Shown here in pieces: positions 22,661 to 34,727 of a DNA stretch of 64,000 bases. This stretch comes from Bombardia bombarda. Lineage: Eukaryota > Ascomycota > Sordariomycetes > Sordariales > Lasiosphaeriaceae. A program made the translations under genes and the position numbers. Positions within the stretch are counted from its first letter, which is position 1. Each line of letters begins with the position of its first letter. The notes under the pieces were generated by a model. It made no database searches. It was not told the DNA's origin and saw nothing but the letters and a program-made list of their open reading frames with translations. Location of the stretch: contig JAULSR010000007.1 in assembly GCA_030512295.1 (NCBI GenBank), forward strand, positions 124,001 through 188,000. Reading direction: 5' to 3'.

Positions 22661-25202
22661 CTACAGCAACAACAACATCCCCACCGCCGCCACCAGCCCA
22701 GCGACGGCGGACCCCGTGCTGGCCTCAAGCCCTCTGCCCGCCGCATTCTTCTTCCCCCCATCTCCCCCAGCCGCCGTCCCCGCTCCCGCCCCTTTCCCCC
22801 CATCAGTACCCGGCAACGGAGACCCGACCGTATAATCCCCGTCCTTGATCGCATACGTCGTCGAGTCCACATCTGCCGTCTGCACACCGCTGCTCCGTCC
22901 CAGCGCCAGCCACGCCTCGCTCGTCAAGCTGCCCGGCCCGTCATAAGGCTTCTGCGCCGACACCACATCATCCGTGTACCCCGGCGCGTCGCTGCTGATA
23001 GTCCACTTGCCCTCGCTGTTGGCACTGCTGCTCCCCGGCGCGCAAGCCGCATTGTTCCACGCCACGTCGGCGACATCGCGCCAGAGGGCCTGGATGTCAG
23101 ACAGGTGCTCGGCCGTGTAGAAGCGCCTGCAGTTGGCCGCCTCGTACAGGAACTGCGCCGGCACGTCGTCGGCGCCGGCCTTGTCCTCGGCGTACGCGTT
23201 CTTCCAGTTGAAGCTCGCGCCCTTGAGGTCGACGGGCTGCAGCGGCGCGGGCCCAGTCGGGGGCAGCACCCTGGCGAGGTCGGGCGAGACGACCGTCGTG
23301 TTGGTCCCGTCCAAGACGGCGATTTGGATCTCCTGCATGTTGGTGAACTGCAGCACCTGCGAGCCCTTGACGCCGCCGACCGCCTGCATGGGCGCCTTGA
23401 GCGGTCTGCCGCCCATGGCCACGGTGCGGATGTTTTGCTCGTGCTGCATCAGTCCTGTGAATACAGTGCAAGTGGACGCGCAAATACCGTCTGTCAGCAC
23501 GATGATGTTGTCCTGCTTGAAGGGCTGCGGCGGGGCCGGGTCCGCCGGGTCGAAGCCCGTCACGATGAAGGGGTGCGCGATGGGTTCGGTCGTCGAAAGG
23601 ACTGCTGTCGCGGGGTTGGCGAAGTCGTAGACCGCCATCGCCGTCTCGTTCTGTCTGCCGCCGGCCGTCATGGCTGTCGGGCCGAAGAAGTCGTGCCACG
23701 AGGGGAAGCGCTGGTTCGTCTTGGGGTCCAAGGTCCAGGCCGACAGGACTTGATACTCGGCTGGGGTCGTATTGTAGGTCAGGCGGCCGTAGAGGTCGGT
23801 GGCGGGATGGGCGCGCACGCGGTTGCCCGACCATGCTTTGGCCGTCGGGAACAGGTTGCGGTAGAGCTCGAAGCCCTGGAAGACGATGCCGCCGCCGTTG
23901 GCTGAGACGTCGATGATGAGACGCGTGCGTCCGGCCGCGGCACATGCCGAGAAGAAGTCGCGAAATACCCGTCGTGTCTCGTACAGTTCCGCCGTCTCGT
24001 TGAAGGACGGAGAGCCGGTCTCCAGTGGCGCGAACGAGTAGAGCACCAGTACGCACGTGTCGGGATGCGAGTCGAGGAAGTAGCCTGATATGTAGGCCGA
24101 CTTATGAATGGTTCTGGGTGATGGATAGCCGACCACGGATGTAGCTGCTGGTGCCTCTGTGGTGGTAGTTGAGTTGGATTCATCGCGACGGGAGGTCTGC
24201 GCACCGCTCGAGGTCGTGGACGGGGGTAGCTCGACCACAGTGTGCAGCGCCGAGCCTGAGTCGATGCCGGTGAAATCTCGGTTCACACTCGCCTTGTTGG
24301 GATATGTCTTGGTTGTGCCGTTGGCAAACTCGACCTTGTGGGAGTCGGGCACTGTTGCAGCCGCGGCTTGGAAGCCGGGTGATGCGACGCCGCCGGTGCT
24401 CGCGGTGGACGGGATGGAGCTGAAGAGCAAGTTGAACTGCGCGTCAGGGTCCTGACACTGTACCCTGGCTGCTTCCGCGGCCAGGAATTCTGCAATGGGG
24501 GTGTCGTCAATGGATACAATATCGGAAATGCTACTGCTGAGCTGGAGGTCGCCGACGTCGTAAATCTTTGCTAATTCAATCCCGTCGGATGAAACGGAAG
24601 CAATGCTGAGCGATCGAGTAAAGCTGAAGACGGAGTTCAGCGAGGGAGTGTATCCGAAGTGGCCGTCTGCAGCGGCGTTGAAAATCTTGGTGATGTCCGT
24701 CGTAAAGTCAAACTGGCTCTTGTAACCTCCACTCTTCAGCTTCTCCCTCATCTGTACGAAGCCGCCGATAACGTCGATGCCGGGAAGGAGGTAGCCCTTT
24801 GGTGGGCTCTTCAGGTAACCAAGCGTGCTTTGGAATGAAATGAATGGTAGAAGGTAGTCGAGCAATGCGATGTTCTTCTCGGTATCCACAGGCACTGATT
24901 CGAGACATGCAAGCGCTAAGGAAGGAGGGACTGAGAATTCGCCTGGGGTTAAAGCTCCATCGGTGGCTGTATATCAATTAGACCATGCCATGTCGGCTTT
25001 ATAGATACCGTTACTTACCCTGAGCACTCGCAGCAGACGACAAACTGCTGACCTCGGCGCAGGCAGATGAAGTTTCTTGCCGCAGCACGATATCTGGGCT
25101 CGGAGCTGAGGTAGGTTTGGGAGCAGGAGCAGGAGCAGGAGCAGGAGCGCCCGAAGCAATGCCCACGAGGGTCAGGGCCGCGATGGCTCGAGGAAAATGC
25201 AT
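22661..25202 (-). CDS. Secreted S41-family peptidase (CPAF-like), probable GPI anchor
   Basis: Exon 1 (25202-25019) and exon 2 (24966-22661) join in phase 1 to 829 residues. Exon 1 encodes a signal peptide (MHFPRAIAALTLVGIASG) and a proline/alanine repeat (APAPAPAPKP). The body matches fungal S41 peptidases: an N-terminal domain with ADGHFGYTPSL, then the catalytic domain with IIDVSANGGGIVFQGFELYR and the serine in TDGICASTCTVF. The C-terminus has a Gly/Ala-rich linker and the hydrophobic tail VAGLVAAVGMLLLL, which resembles a GPI-anchor signal. The enzyme should cleave proteins or peptides at the cell surface. The codons are strongly GC-biased and the frame is intact over 2.3 kb. Fungal members are often unannotated; the exact substrate is unknown. 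Confidence 0.9.
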
Positions 25203-26809
25203 TATTAGAATAGGTCTGGAGTCATAAATATGAAGCAGATAGAAAAAGAGAAAAAAAAAAAGGAACGCAGGAAAAGGGGCGAGTAAACAAAGGAGAGAGA
25301 GAGAGAGAGAGAGTCAGTTAACTTGTGAATAAACTAGCCAGGGGAAACTAACAATGCAGTCTTATAAACTGCCCGTCACGATCAAGAAACTCATCAGGCC
25401 CCTTGTTTCAATCGTTAGTATGATATGTAAGTGATGCTTGGCAGTTATCAAGTGACAATGCCATGCTTCCTTCCCGCGGGCGCGGGGCGAAGCTGGGGGC
25501 TTGTGGCTGACTTTAAATTGGTCAACTGAGAGCTGCCTGTACCAGGGATCATTTCTCACCGGTATTGCACCAATTGACGCATCAAGAGTCGCATGGGTGC
25601 GGCTTACAGACAAGCATCGTAAGTTGGAGTCAACTGTTTCTGGAAATCTCTAACTTGCAATGCTTTCAGAAAGAAGCCTGATGTTCTTGAAAGGACAGAC
25701 ATGCTGCATGTCTGGATCGTAGCATGGAACATGGTGACAAGGTGAGCTGTGGGAGCGGTATCTCCAGATATTGCATCTGTAATTCTTCATGATCATGAAC
25801 ATGAACAGGCCTGTGGAAGGTCAAAGGATGGTAAACCCAGAGGCGATCAACATCTGACGAGCAGAGACGGAGAAGAGCAATTCCTGTGGGTCGTGGTTGA
25901 TTGGCTACATTGGCAGAAGCCCAGAATAGGAGCTGGATGTTAAGCACATTCCTGATCTGGAGCTATGGATGGGGAGCGTCCGCTAATGAAGTGAGAGCGT
26001 CGAAGCTGACATTAGCAATGGGTTAGAGCCACAACATGCGATCTCCAAGCCCCTAATACGTATACAGTTATACAGTTAAATACGATGCCTAAAAGAAATT
26101 CTAATTAGGGCTTACTTGCTTATTTTTAGCGATATCCTAATTAAATCATAGGGCCGGAACTTTTACTCACGGACACTGTGTAAGCACTAGCCAGGCATTC
26201 TTGAATTGAAGGGAGGCTCGAGGGAGGGAGGGTGTTCAGTTGCGGCCCCGATCCCCGTATGGCTTACTAACATCAATCCTATTTTGCCGAAAATAGCTTA
26301 TGTCCTGAGGGGAGTATGTGGCAAAAGCTCTTAACCATGGTCTTAACCATGGTCTTATTCGCAACAGATGATAAAAGATTTAGCGGTGAATTTAGATAAG
26401 AACTTCACTGGAGATTGAACTGTCCTGTAGATTTGACCTCTGCCGTTGGGTACCTACCTTAAGGTAGTAATATGGATCGCCGAGCCGGGGTCTCCTCGAC
26501 TGTGTTTGAAATCTTGCTGCATTGAGGGTTGTAACCATGATCCAGTAATACAAATAACAGATATTCGACATTCCGAGGAGAGCGAAAGAGAGAAGGAAGA
26601 TGGATGCCGCACAATGGTCGGTGTCCCATCCCATGCCAAGACTGTGAATTCTTCCACTCTATTGTACGCGCCATACTAACCCATTGGGAAACTGGTGGGA
26701 TAATTAGTTGTAAGGGGTGGACGGTACGTCGTGAGCTTCTCTAGGTAAGGTACTTTATAATTATTCCTTAACCGTTTCAATCATAGGTAATTAGACCACA
26801 TTGCAACTT
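25203..26809. other. Gene-poor AT-rich stretch
   Basis: Holds the promoter of the S41 gene with a (GA)n tract at 25292-25312, then AT-rich DNA (about 26040-26160) rich in TpA, which could reflect repeat-induced point mutation. TTAACCATGGTC is duplicated at 26331-26355. No gene seen. Confidence 0.6.
26700..26745 (+). repeat. Fragment of the dispersed repeat family
   Basis: The sequence acggtacgtcgtgagcttct starting at 26721 differs by one base from the end motif at 22574. It is preceded by gggataattagttgtaaggg, similar to the inner repeat. Only this end is recognisable. Confidence 0.6.
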
Positions 26810-27243
26810 CACCCTGTATGAGGCCAAAATGCCACCCAATCCACGTCGTGATAAGCATCCTCGGGCAGCGCCCTAAAACTGGCCAATATCTCAGCAAAGA
26901 TGACCAGTCTGGCGATGACGTACATGATGTAGGCCACGTCCTTTTCCTTGCGTCCCTGGTCCAGATCCAAAGGACACTGAACTCAAAGTCAAACCACGGC
27001 TGTGTCGACAACACAGGTACCAACCCACCGAATATCCTTACCATCAACAATACCCAGGCTGTGGCGAAAGCAAAGTTCCAGCCAAGGACATGGATGTCGA
27101 CGTGTGCAACACAAATGACCCACACAATGGTGGCCTCGATGCCCGTCGGCGGAGGCGGCGCATAGTCGTTGGGTATCCTCTGCAGCGGCCTCTGGGGCTG
27201 TCATGCCCTCGTCTCCGCCAGGATCGGCGGACAATGATGCCCA
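26810..27243 (-). CDS. C-terminal part of a fungal polytopic membrane protein domain
   Basis: Minus-strand pieces join into a domain end. One reads RIPNDYAPPPPTGIEA then TIVWVICVAHVDIHVLGWNF, a transmembrane helix with the His-x4-Trp-Asn pattern of a common fungal 7-helix family. The other reads KDVAYIMYVIARLVIFAEIL then ASFRALPEDAYHDVDW, ending at TGA 26810, the usual tail of that family. The first piece can start at a CAG ending at 27244, giving a 53-bp intron with donor GTCCGC; another intron must end at a CAG near 26985. No N-terminal half of the family is present upstream. Instead the squalene-monooxygenase-like frame precedes it on the same strand, so this may be the tail of a fused gene or a remnant. 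Exact exon borders are uncertain. Confidence 0.5.
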
Positions 27244-28667
27244 AAGCCCTCCAAAGCACCACGAGGCACTCGAACACCGCAAAGGGAAGACGCATAACCC
27301 CGAGGCTCGTAGATGCAGCCAGATGCTGTACAGGGCAATGAAGAAGACGTAAAATAGAGCCAAAAACGGATCTTCCATCGTTCCGCCTAAGATGGCAGCC
27401 GGCTCGGCAAAGTACCGTGGTCCTTCCTGGATGAAGCGGATGTAGCCTCCTTGTATGATTTCTAATCCTGTTTTTTTTTTTTTTTTTTGCAAAAAGTCAG
27501 AATTTGTTTGATCTGTGGGTTGATTCAGAGTTAAAAGGACATACTTTCAGATACAAAGATGTCATACATCGCTTGCGCAAAGATGTTGAGTAGCGCAGAG
27601 TGGACTTTGCGTTTCCAGTGGAAGCTCCGCAGAACTCCCAGCACCGCGTCTGCATCGTCAAGGGGAACTGACTCGAAAAGTCGCGTCAGGAGAAGCACGT
27701 CCTTGAGGGCCACCATCATGCCTGCACCCGTGACGGGGTTTCGCATCTCCAGAGCATCCCCCAGCACCACCAGGCCAGGGGTTTGATTCATAACCGATGG
27801 CATCCATTTGGTCGGCATGCTGCGTAGGCGTCCTGTCTCCAGCGCGTTCGCCAGACTCTGCTGCAGAGTGATTGGGATGGCGGGCAGAATGTTGGCTCGG
27901 ATGTACGACCTGACGGCTCCTTCTTTGGCATCTTCTGCCCCTGGGTCTATAACTAGGTCTCGCTGCACTTTGTGCGGGATGTTGATGAGGATTCTGGCCT
28001 CTCGCGTGGCGATCTGATATATTGACACTGTCCCGCTTATTGCTTCAATGGCGTGCGCGGTCTCGGGGAAGGGGAGGTCGACGTCGGACAGCGCCAAGGC
28101 CCAGAGCCTGGATTGGGAAGTGATGGGTTGGTGTGGGAGGAACTGGGAGCGAAAATTGGAAAACGGTCCATTGGCTAGGACGGTCAGGTGGGCATGGAAT
28201 TCATACACCACCTTGTCGCTACCTATGCATCGGGCACCGACAACAGCGCCAGTCCGCTTGTCGCTGAGAATCTCTGACGCGGTTGCCTCTACAAGGCGTG
28301 TATTCGGCTCCCTCTCTACGGCATCACGGAGCTTGGCTACAAAACGGCTATGGTGGAAGCTGCGGCCGGTGTCGGGCTTGTTGCAGAACCACAAGGGAGC
28401 TTCCTGGTCCTTCTAGTAGAAACGGAATCCTCGCAGGAGCGACGCATCGATGCCCTCGAGGCAGCTCTCCAGCCCTAGTTTCTCAAGGGCCTGCACACCG
28501 CCGGGCTGCAGGAGCTCCCCGACAATGCGGTCGGGCTGTTTGAGGCTTCGCTCCACGAGGATGACGGATTTCTGTTGCCGGGAAAATGCTGTCGCAATGG
28601 CACAGCCTGCGACACCAGCGCCAATAACTAGCACGTCAGCATCAACATCAGTAAAGGGGGATGACAT
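27244..28667 (-). pseudogene. Squalene monooxygenase (epoxidase)-like gene, interrupted
   Basis: From the ATG at 28667 the frame has the FAD-binding start VLVIGAGVAGCAIATAF and the squalene-epoxidase signature PDRIVGELLQPGG, with ALEKLGLESCLEGIDA. A TAG at 28415-28413 stops the frame, but it continues without other stops (FCNKPDTGRSFHHSRFVAKL, GDALEMRNPVTGAGM, the second FAD motif) to a donor at 27544. Exon 2 starts at 27467 after an A-rich intron and encodes the family's C-terminal hairpin (FAEPAAILGG, LALFYVFFIALYSIWL). A four-base C-run at 27298-27301 then shifts the frame; one more base would continue into MRLPFAVFECLVVLWRAL. The family inserts oxygen into squalene at the ER for sterol synthesis. 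The stop makes this copy probably inactive or misread; it may be a paralogue of the housekeeping gene. Confidence 0.75.
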
Positions 28668-28987
28668 GGTGCCAAGTCGTCGGTGTTCTCAGTCGGTCAG
28701 TCAGGGAGAAGAACGTAAAGTGGGAGAGGTTGCAGGCAAATGATGGAAACAAACGGGGAGGGTGACCATAAACCAGCTGCCCCATTTTCAGGGTACTAAG
28801 GGCAACAGATAAAAGGAAATTCAGGTTTACATCACAAACATGCGTCTCATACAGTGCACGGGTTGGACAGCACTGTCACGGTGGCACTTTGATTTCGTCT
28901 TTGAACTCGTATTCGTATCAGATTTACAGAAAGTCGATACTAAACAGATTGTGACATCTGTCTTCCCTCATATCAACCAGTACATCC
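28668..28987. other. Promoter side of the squalene-monooxygenase-like gene
   Basis: About 320 bp between that gene's ATG and the stop of the subtilase. No further feature seen. Confidence 0.5.
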
Positions 28988-31900
28988 TCATGGCTTGTAA
29001 GGAAGGATAGTGATCTGCGGCGTCTGCCACACATGCCAGTTATCCGAGTGAGAGGGCTCACTAAACGGGATCTGGGCGGCGAAACGTATTCTATGTTGTC
29101 TCACACGTCAGCTCAGTCACGTACTCAAAGCATCAAAACAGGACAGAAAGGAGGTGAACCCACGTATAGTTCCCCGGCGCAATATAGCTCCCATTCGCCA
29201 ACTTCCCAAACCACCAGAACCCCTGGTCATAAAAGTTCCACACGCTCGTGCGCGTCAGCTCCGTCAGCGGGAACGGCACCGTCTCCTCCTTGTCCATGTA
29301 CTCTGGGTCAAACGCCCAGTAGTAATCACTCTCGAGCCAGTACGTCGCGCTGCCGATAAAGCCATTCTGTCCCGGCACGGGCGGGTACGTGTTCCAGCGC
29401 GACTCCTTCCAGCCGGCCTCAAACACGTCCCAGCGCAGCGTCTTGGCGCCCCACTTGAAGGCGGCGTAGACCTTGGGGAAGGACTGGACGTCGTAGGCCA
29501 GGTCGAAGTTGTACGTGTGGTAGATGGAGATGTCGTCGCGGTTGGGTCCCGAGGCCTGGTAGGGGGTCGCGTCCGAGAACATGGCGCGCCGCAGCGAGTT
29601 CTTGAGGTCGAAGCCGGCGCCCAGGTACGGGATGCTCAGCTCCTCGCCGTTGGAGCCGGACAGGAGGACCTTGCCGCTGTAGAGCGGCAGGTTGCTGTTG
29701 TCGTAGCCCGTCGGGAGATCAAAGCCGATCTGCGCCTTCTTGGTCTGGCCCGGGGCGACGGTGAAGGTGCCCGAGGGGAAGCTGACGGGCGGCGCCAGGC
29801 TGAAGGGCTGGATGTCGTAGTAGGCCGCCAGGTAGGACGGGTAGGACGGGTTCTGGATGTTGAGGGCGCCGGCGGGCTGCAGGCTGAACTTGTAGGTGAC
29901 GGGCTTGGTGCCCGTGTTGGTCACGTCGACGGCGTGGTAGCGGCTGAAGTGGGCCGTGTCGTTGAGCTCGAACTTGTCAAAGGACAGCGAGGTGGCGTAG
30001 CTCAGAACCTTGGACGCGTTGACGAGGCCGCTGCCGACCTGGGAGACGGGGGCCCAGAAGCCGTAGTCGATGGGCAGACCGGCCGGCTGCTCGACCTGCC
30101 ACGGAATCGCAGCGCCGCTCGAGATGATGCGGTTGGCGAGCTGCTTGGCAAAGCCAGTGCCGTGGACGGAGCGGCCACCATACTTGCCCACGTAGAGGGC
30201 TGCCACGCCGGCAACATAGGGGCAGGCCATGGAGGTGCCCGAGAGCACGGCCCAGCTGCCGTCGAGCCAGGTGCTGTAGATGCTGCGGCCCGGAGCTGCC
30301 ACGTCGGGCTTGATCTCGAGCTCAAAGGTGCCGCCCCAGCTGGTGTACTCGGACGGGATGCCGCCCGCCGAGTTGCGCAGACCAACAACCCAGCTCGTGT
30401 CCTCGGGGATGGCAAAATTGGCCGTCACGCTGCCCCCGGCCAGGATGGTGGCGATGATGGCTCGGCCTGCCGCCTTCTCGATCATGCCCGTCATGATGGC
30501 TGGGTCGACGCTGCCGGGGTTCACAATGGGGCGGTCGTCGTTGTAGAACAGGACGTACTTGGCCCCGAACTTGGCTGCGTTGGCCTGCTTGACCGCAAAG
30601 TTGCAAGTGCCGCGCCCGATGAGCGCGATGCCCTTGGAGAGGTCGGGCGTGCTGGACGGCAGCTCGCTGCAGGCATCTGCCACGTTGTTCACGTCGAAGG
30701 AAACGGGAATGATGGGCAAGTCCTGGGGGAGATCCCATACGCCCCAGTTCACGTCGGGCTCGTAGCCAAGCTGCGTCTTGTTGGAGGTGCCGCCCTGGGT
30801 AAAAACGGCAGTAAAAGGCGGTGCAGCAATGACACTGGCGTCGGTGGAAGCAACGGCAATGACATTCTTGCCTGAGGAGCCCGAGCTGGCGTAAAAGGGG
30901 CCGTCGTCACCAGAGTTACCCGCCGAGATGGTAACGACAACGCCCTGGTCGACGAGACGCGAGGCAACAGTCGCCCATGCGCCAGACGACCAGCCGCTTG
31001 TGCCGCCGATGCTGGATGTGATGATGTCTGCGCCTGCATCATATGCCATGAGGAAAGCGGCAATAAGAGTGTCCTCGTCCGTGCTGTCAATCTGTAAACA
31101 CGCAACACCAGTCAGTAGTCTTGTCCGCCAGTCGGATGAGCATTCCTCAGTTCAGGAGTATTTACATCGCTAAAGACCTTGAACGACAGCAGCGTCGCCT
31201 CTGGAGCCACACCAGTGAACCTATACCGCAGACAACTCAGTCAGTAACTGGACCAATGCCATACAGCAAGCAGCTGGGCGGTGAGAGGATGGCTTACCAA
31301 GAAGACTTGCCGGCAATGATGCCCGCAACGTGAGTGCCATGGCCACTCTGGTCGAGCGGGTCCGAGTCGGGTGCCTTGGGACCAACAGGCCAAGCTAAGC
31401 AAACATCATCAGTCTGCCAGTCCGAAACGATTTATATCTAAGCACGATAGCACGTACACTGGTCACCAACGAGATCGTATCCTCCTGCAACCTTGAAACC
31501 TGGTCCAAATCCACCACCGAGCTATGAGATGGAGAAACAGCTAGTCAGCACAAACTGTCCGCGGAAAAACATAAAGACAACATACCGCAGGATGCGTATA
31601 AGTCGTCCCGGTATCCACAACCGCCACGATCGCCCCCTTTCCAAAGATGCCCTGGGCATGCAGCTTGTCGACACCTGTGTACGCATGGACGGAATAGTTG
31701 CCCGCGGCGGCATCATCGCTGAAGGACTCCGTCTTGATGATGGGGTCGAGCTGAATCTTGCCTACAGACCAGGCCTGCGAGGCGCCTACCAGCCCCTGCA
31801 GCGAGTCGACGTTGGCCAGGTCCGACTCAATGCTTAGCCCCGAGAAGATATCCGACTTGAAGGTGCGCACCACCTTGGCGCCTGCCGACTTGACTTTGGT

Positions 31901-32145
31901 GGTGAGGGCATCGATGCTGGCACCCTTTTCTTTGTCAGCTTCATGGTATGGCAGTTGACAGAGCAAGACAGTAGTTCCAATACCTTTTCAAGCTCAATAA
32001 TAAACTTCTTGGGCGCGAGAGCGGTCGAGTTGGTAGGACCGCCAGTGGGTTTCCGAGGCAGGCCACGTCCAGGGGGCGCGCGAGCTGCTGCTACCACATG
32101 GCCCGTCACCAGCAAGGGTGCGAGGAGGAGGCTGGACAGACGCAT
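28988..32145 (-). CDS. Secreted subtilisin-like serine protease (S8) with PA and fibronectin-like domains
   Basis: Seven exons join exactly in phase: 32145-31984, 31924-31586, 31521-31458, 31394-31298, 31220-31166, 31091-29164 and 29090-28988, giving 915 residues. Residues 1-20 are a signal peptide; an inhibitor-type propeptide (FIIELEK, TTKVKSAGAKVVRTF) follows. The S8 triad is complete: Asp in VAVVDTGTTYTHP (about 158), His in SGHGTHVAGI (about 207), Ser in GTSMACPYVAG. A protease-associated (PA) domain is inserted before the serine (LIGRGTCNFAVKQANAAKFG), and a fibronectin-III-like domain follows (FELNDTAHFSRYHAVDVTNT). The last small exon adds the typical family end (RFAAQIPFSEPSHSDNWHVW). 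Most introns lie around the catalytic Asp and His. The enzyme should be an extracellular endoprotease activated by propeptide removal. Confidence 0.94.
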
Positions 32146-34376
32146 CGTTTGTTTCTCAGTGCCCCTTCAAGTTGGGCGTGAAGGAGAGAAAACAAGCAGC
32201 GGATGCATGATACATGTCTAAGAAGCAGCCGACATCGTTGCTATTATACCCCTCTACTCACCTGCCTGTCTCCTTGCCTGGCAGTCAGCTACCTTCCTAC
32301 CTAGCCTCTACAGCAGGAGGACTGCTGCAGGGAGCTATGACCGCCAAGAATATTGATGTAGCACTCGGGGTCTCTTGGGTACTAGGTGAGGTGGGCTGAG
32401 AGTGAAGCAAAACAGAAAAGCAACTGTCTCGTGCGAAGATGCGATGCTTGCGGACACTGGCGCCATGAATTCATCAGCAGGTCCCAGATCTCACCTTCCT
32501 TTGTGAGCGAACACACACAAGGCACACTTACATACATACATGCCCCAACAGCTAGGTAGGTAGGTTGCTTCTCGGCCGATGGGGTACATACAGGTAGGTA
32601 AGGTACGTATACGAAGTGCAGGAGAGTCAATGCAGTGCTGCGATTCGTCCTCGAGGGGGGGTTGACTGCATCTTCCTACTACCACCACACAACCCCTAGT
32701 CTAGCACATCTGGGCCCAGTCGCAGATAACCTTACGGTAGTTGAAGTGTTATAACGGCGACGGGGGTCATGGACCAATCATCTGGCCAGGATTGGTCTGG
32801 CCTTTCCCGCAGTTCGGGAAAGGCGCAAGGGGCGGGTGCAGGATGCATGGTGTGGTGCCCCCATCGTATCTCGAAGGCGTGCGCAGTGGCCAGTGAGCGG
32901 TGGGGGAGGGGAGAGGGGGAGAGATGCAGCAAGTACGACATAACGATCTTGAACCCTGGGGAGAGAGGGAGAATGCGCCGACAATGCCGAGCTTCGCAGA
33001 TAAGAAAGAGACTTGACTAGGTATGTGATTAGGGCCATCTGCTTTTGTAAGGTGGCAGGTCGTTATGTCCTTGGGAGACTACCAAGGGTCTGGTCACGGG
33101 CTGGTTGACAGGTTGGGTATGGGTAATATGGTCCATCGCTTCCGTCATCGTGGAACTCGGCACCAATGAATGAGCTGCCGAGGGCGGCGACCGTCTCCGA
33201 AAATAGGGCACGGCACGCGGGCAACTATAGATGACCATGCCAACTTCGCAGTCACTTCATCTTCCCATCCCGAGCAAAAGGTCGTCGTGATGATGTGAAA
33301 TGTCACGATGCAGCCCAGCCGCGTTTTGGGGCGCTGTGGACGCTGTGGACGCGGTGGAAGCGGTGGGCCTTGTGTGCGGGGTGTTTGGAGTGCCAATTAA
33401 TATGGCGCGCCCGAGAGGACCGACAGAGTGGCCCGCATTGCCAAGACAGCAGCTCTCCAAACTTGGAAGCTCGTGAAAATGACCTTCCACAACGCGACTA
33501 GAAAGCAATTGCAGTGCGACCAACGTGCCTCGAGCGTGCCAGCGAACCACAAAATGCTTTACCATCGAGCTTGTACAAGCCTTGTCGGCGACCTAGCCCG
33601 GAAAAAAGAAGAATGGTTACCCGACGACACGCTCCATCAGCGGATCCAGACCGCCAATTTTTTAAGGCATGGAACCACCCGCAGCGGCAAAGGTTCAGTC
33701 AGGTGGCAGGTAGCCAGCCCGTCGGGCGAACTGTCGGGCAGTTGAGGTGCGAAAACAAAAGTAAGCAACAATGTTCAAACGGGGCCAAACACCAACGGCA
33801 GTTCTTCCTCACGTCCCAAGCCTGTCTTCGCGGGCCCAAGAGCGCAGTGAAAAAAAGAATTGGAAAACAGCCGGTCAGACTTCCATCAACACCCACCCCG
33901 CCAGAGCGCCCAAGGGCAAGACCTCAAAAACAGGGTACAGATCATCGCCACTCTCTATACAGCTGCAGCCCGAAAGCCAACAACCGCCACCTTTGCAGGT
34001 AGATCGAGAGTAATGTGGTTCTCACTGTAGGGTGTCGAGGATATCGTTCATCAACCCGGGTGGGATCTGTGGCTCCTTTAGGGAACACAAAAGGGGACAA
34101 CTACTATAGAAATGATTCTCCTGTTGGTTGCGGTGGTTAGCAACTGTTGTGTCTGTCGCTAGAGATCTTATGCGGTAATGATCCGAAGGCTGGAGTGGAA
34201 GGTATGGGGGGGGGCTTACTGAAGTATTGTCGACATGAAGAAAAAAAGAAAAAGGAATGAAAAGGGCAGGTGGGAGGAATGATTATATAGGTGAGTGTAC
34301 TGGTCTGTGCGGGCCTGCAATTTTTTGAGTTTGCGCTCCACAGGTTGCAGACATTTGCGCGCCAAGTGGGGTCAAA
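32146..34376. other. Gene-poor stretch
   Basis: Holds the subtilase promoter, CTTAC/TAGGTAGG microsatellite-like bits near 32520-32610, and chance open frames. Between 33330 and 33360 a short GCTGTGGACGC-type unit repeats. No gene supported. Confidence 0.6.
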
Positions 34377-34642
34377 ATGGCCGAAAATGGTTCTGCCACG
34401 ATTGTCCGCCAAACTTTCTCGCGGTTCGACAGACTGTGGCAGTTCTTGGTCTTGACAACCACCAAATCGACTGGGAAAAGGTCGCAATTGCAGTTGCTCT
34501 GCCGATGATCTCTTACGAGTTGGATGTAAATATTTCAGATGGCATCTCTGGCACTCATTCTCACTTCAATCCCAAACCAGAGCCGTCTGTTTCCGGAAGA
34601 AAAAAGGTGTCTTTCTGGTCTGGCGGCAGCAACTGCGCTTGA
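34377..34642 (+). CDS. Possible small protein, frame-broken (tentative)
   Basis: An ATG at 34377 opens MAENGSATIVRQTFSRFDRL, and the next frame over carries LDNHQIDWEKVAIAVALPM to a TGA at 34642. The second piece resembles the short helix-turn-helix-like domain (aromatic residue, then x-x-V-A) of many small fungal proteins. Joining them needs one extra base near 34440-34455, giving 88 residues. This is weak evidence: there is no complete motif and the frame does not read through as given. Confidence 0.25.
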
Positions 34643-34727
34643 TGGGCTGCATCCTTTTCACACATGAACCAGTGTCGCAGATTTAACTGTCTTAAAGGCT
34701 TCTTCTAGTTTTCTAACTCTAGCAAGA

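Noticed and set aside
22661..24056. Long frames on the other strand and in other frames of the S41, subtilase and FAD-monooxygenase genes
   Set aside because: They are by-products of GC-rich coding sequence; the real frames have family motifs.
27244..27296. 53-bp stretch read as coding (acidic ADPGGDEG peptide)
   Set aside because: It is better explained as an intron because the membrane-protein frame resumes in another phase after a CAG; not certain.
18000..28667. Secondary-metabolite gene cluster around the amidase, S41 protease and squalene-monooxygenase-like gene
   Set aside because: No backbone enzyme (polyketide synthase, NRPS, terpene cyclase), no transporter or regulator next to them.
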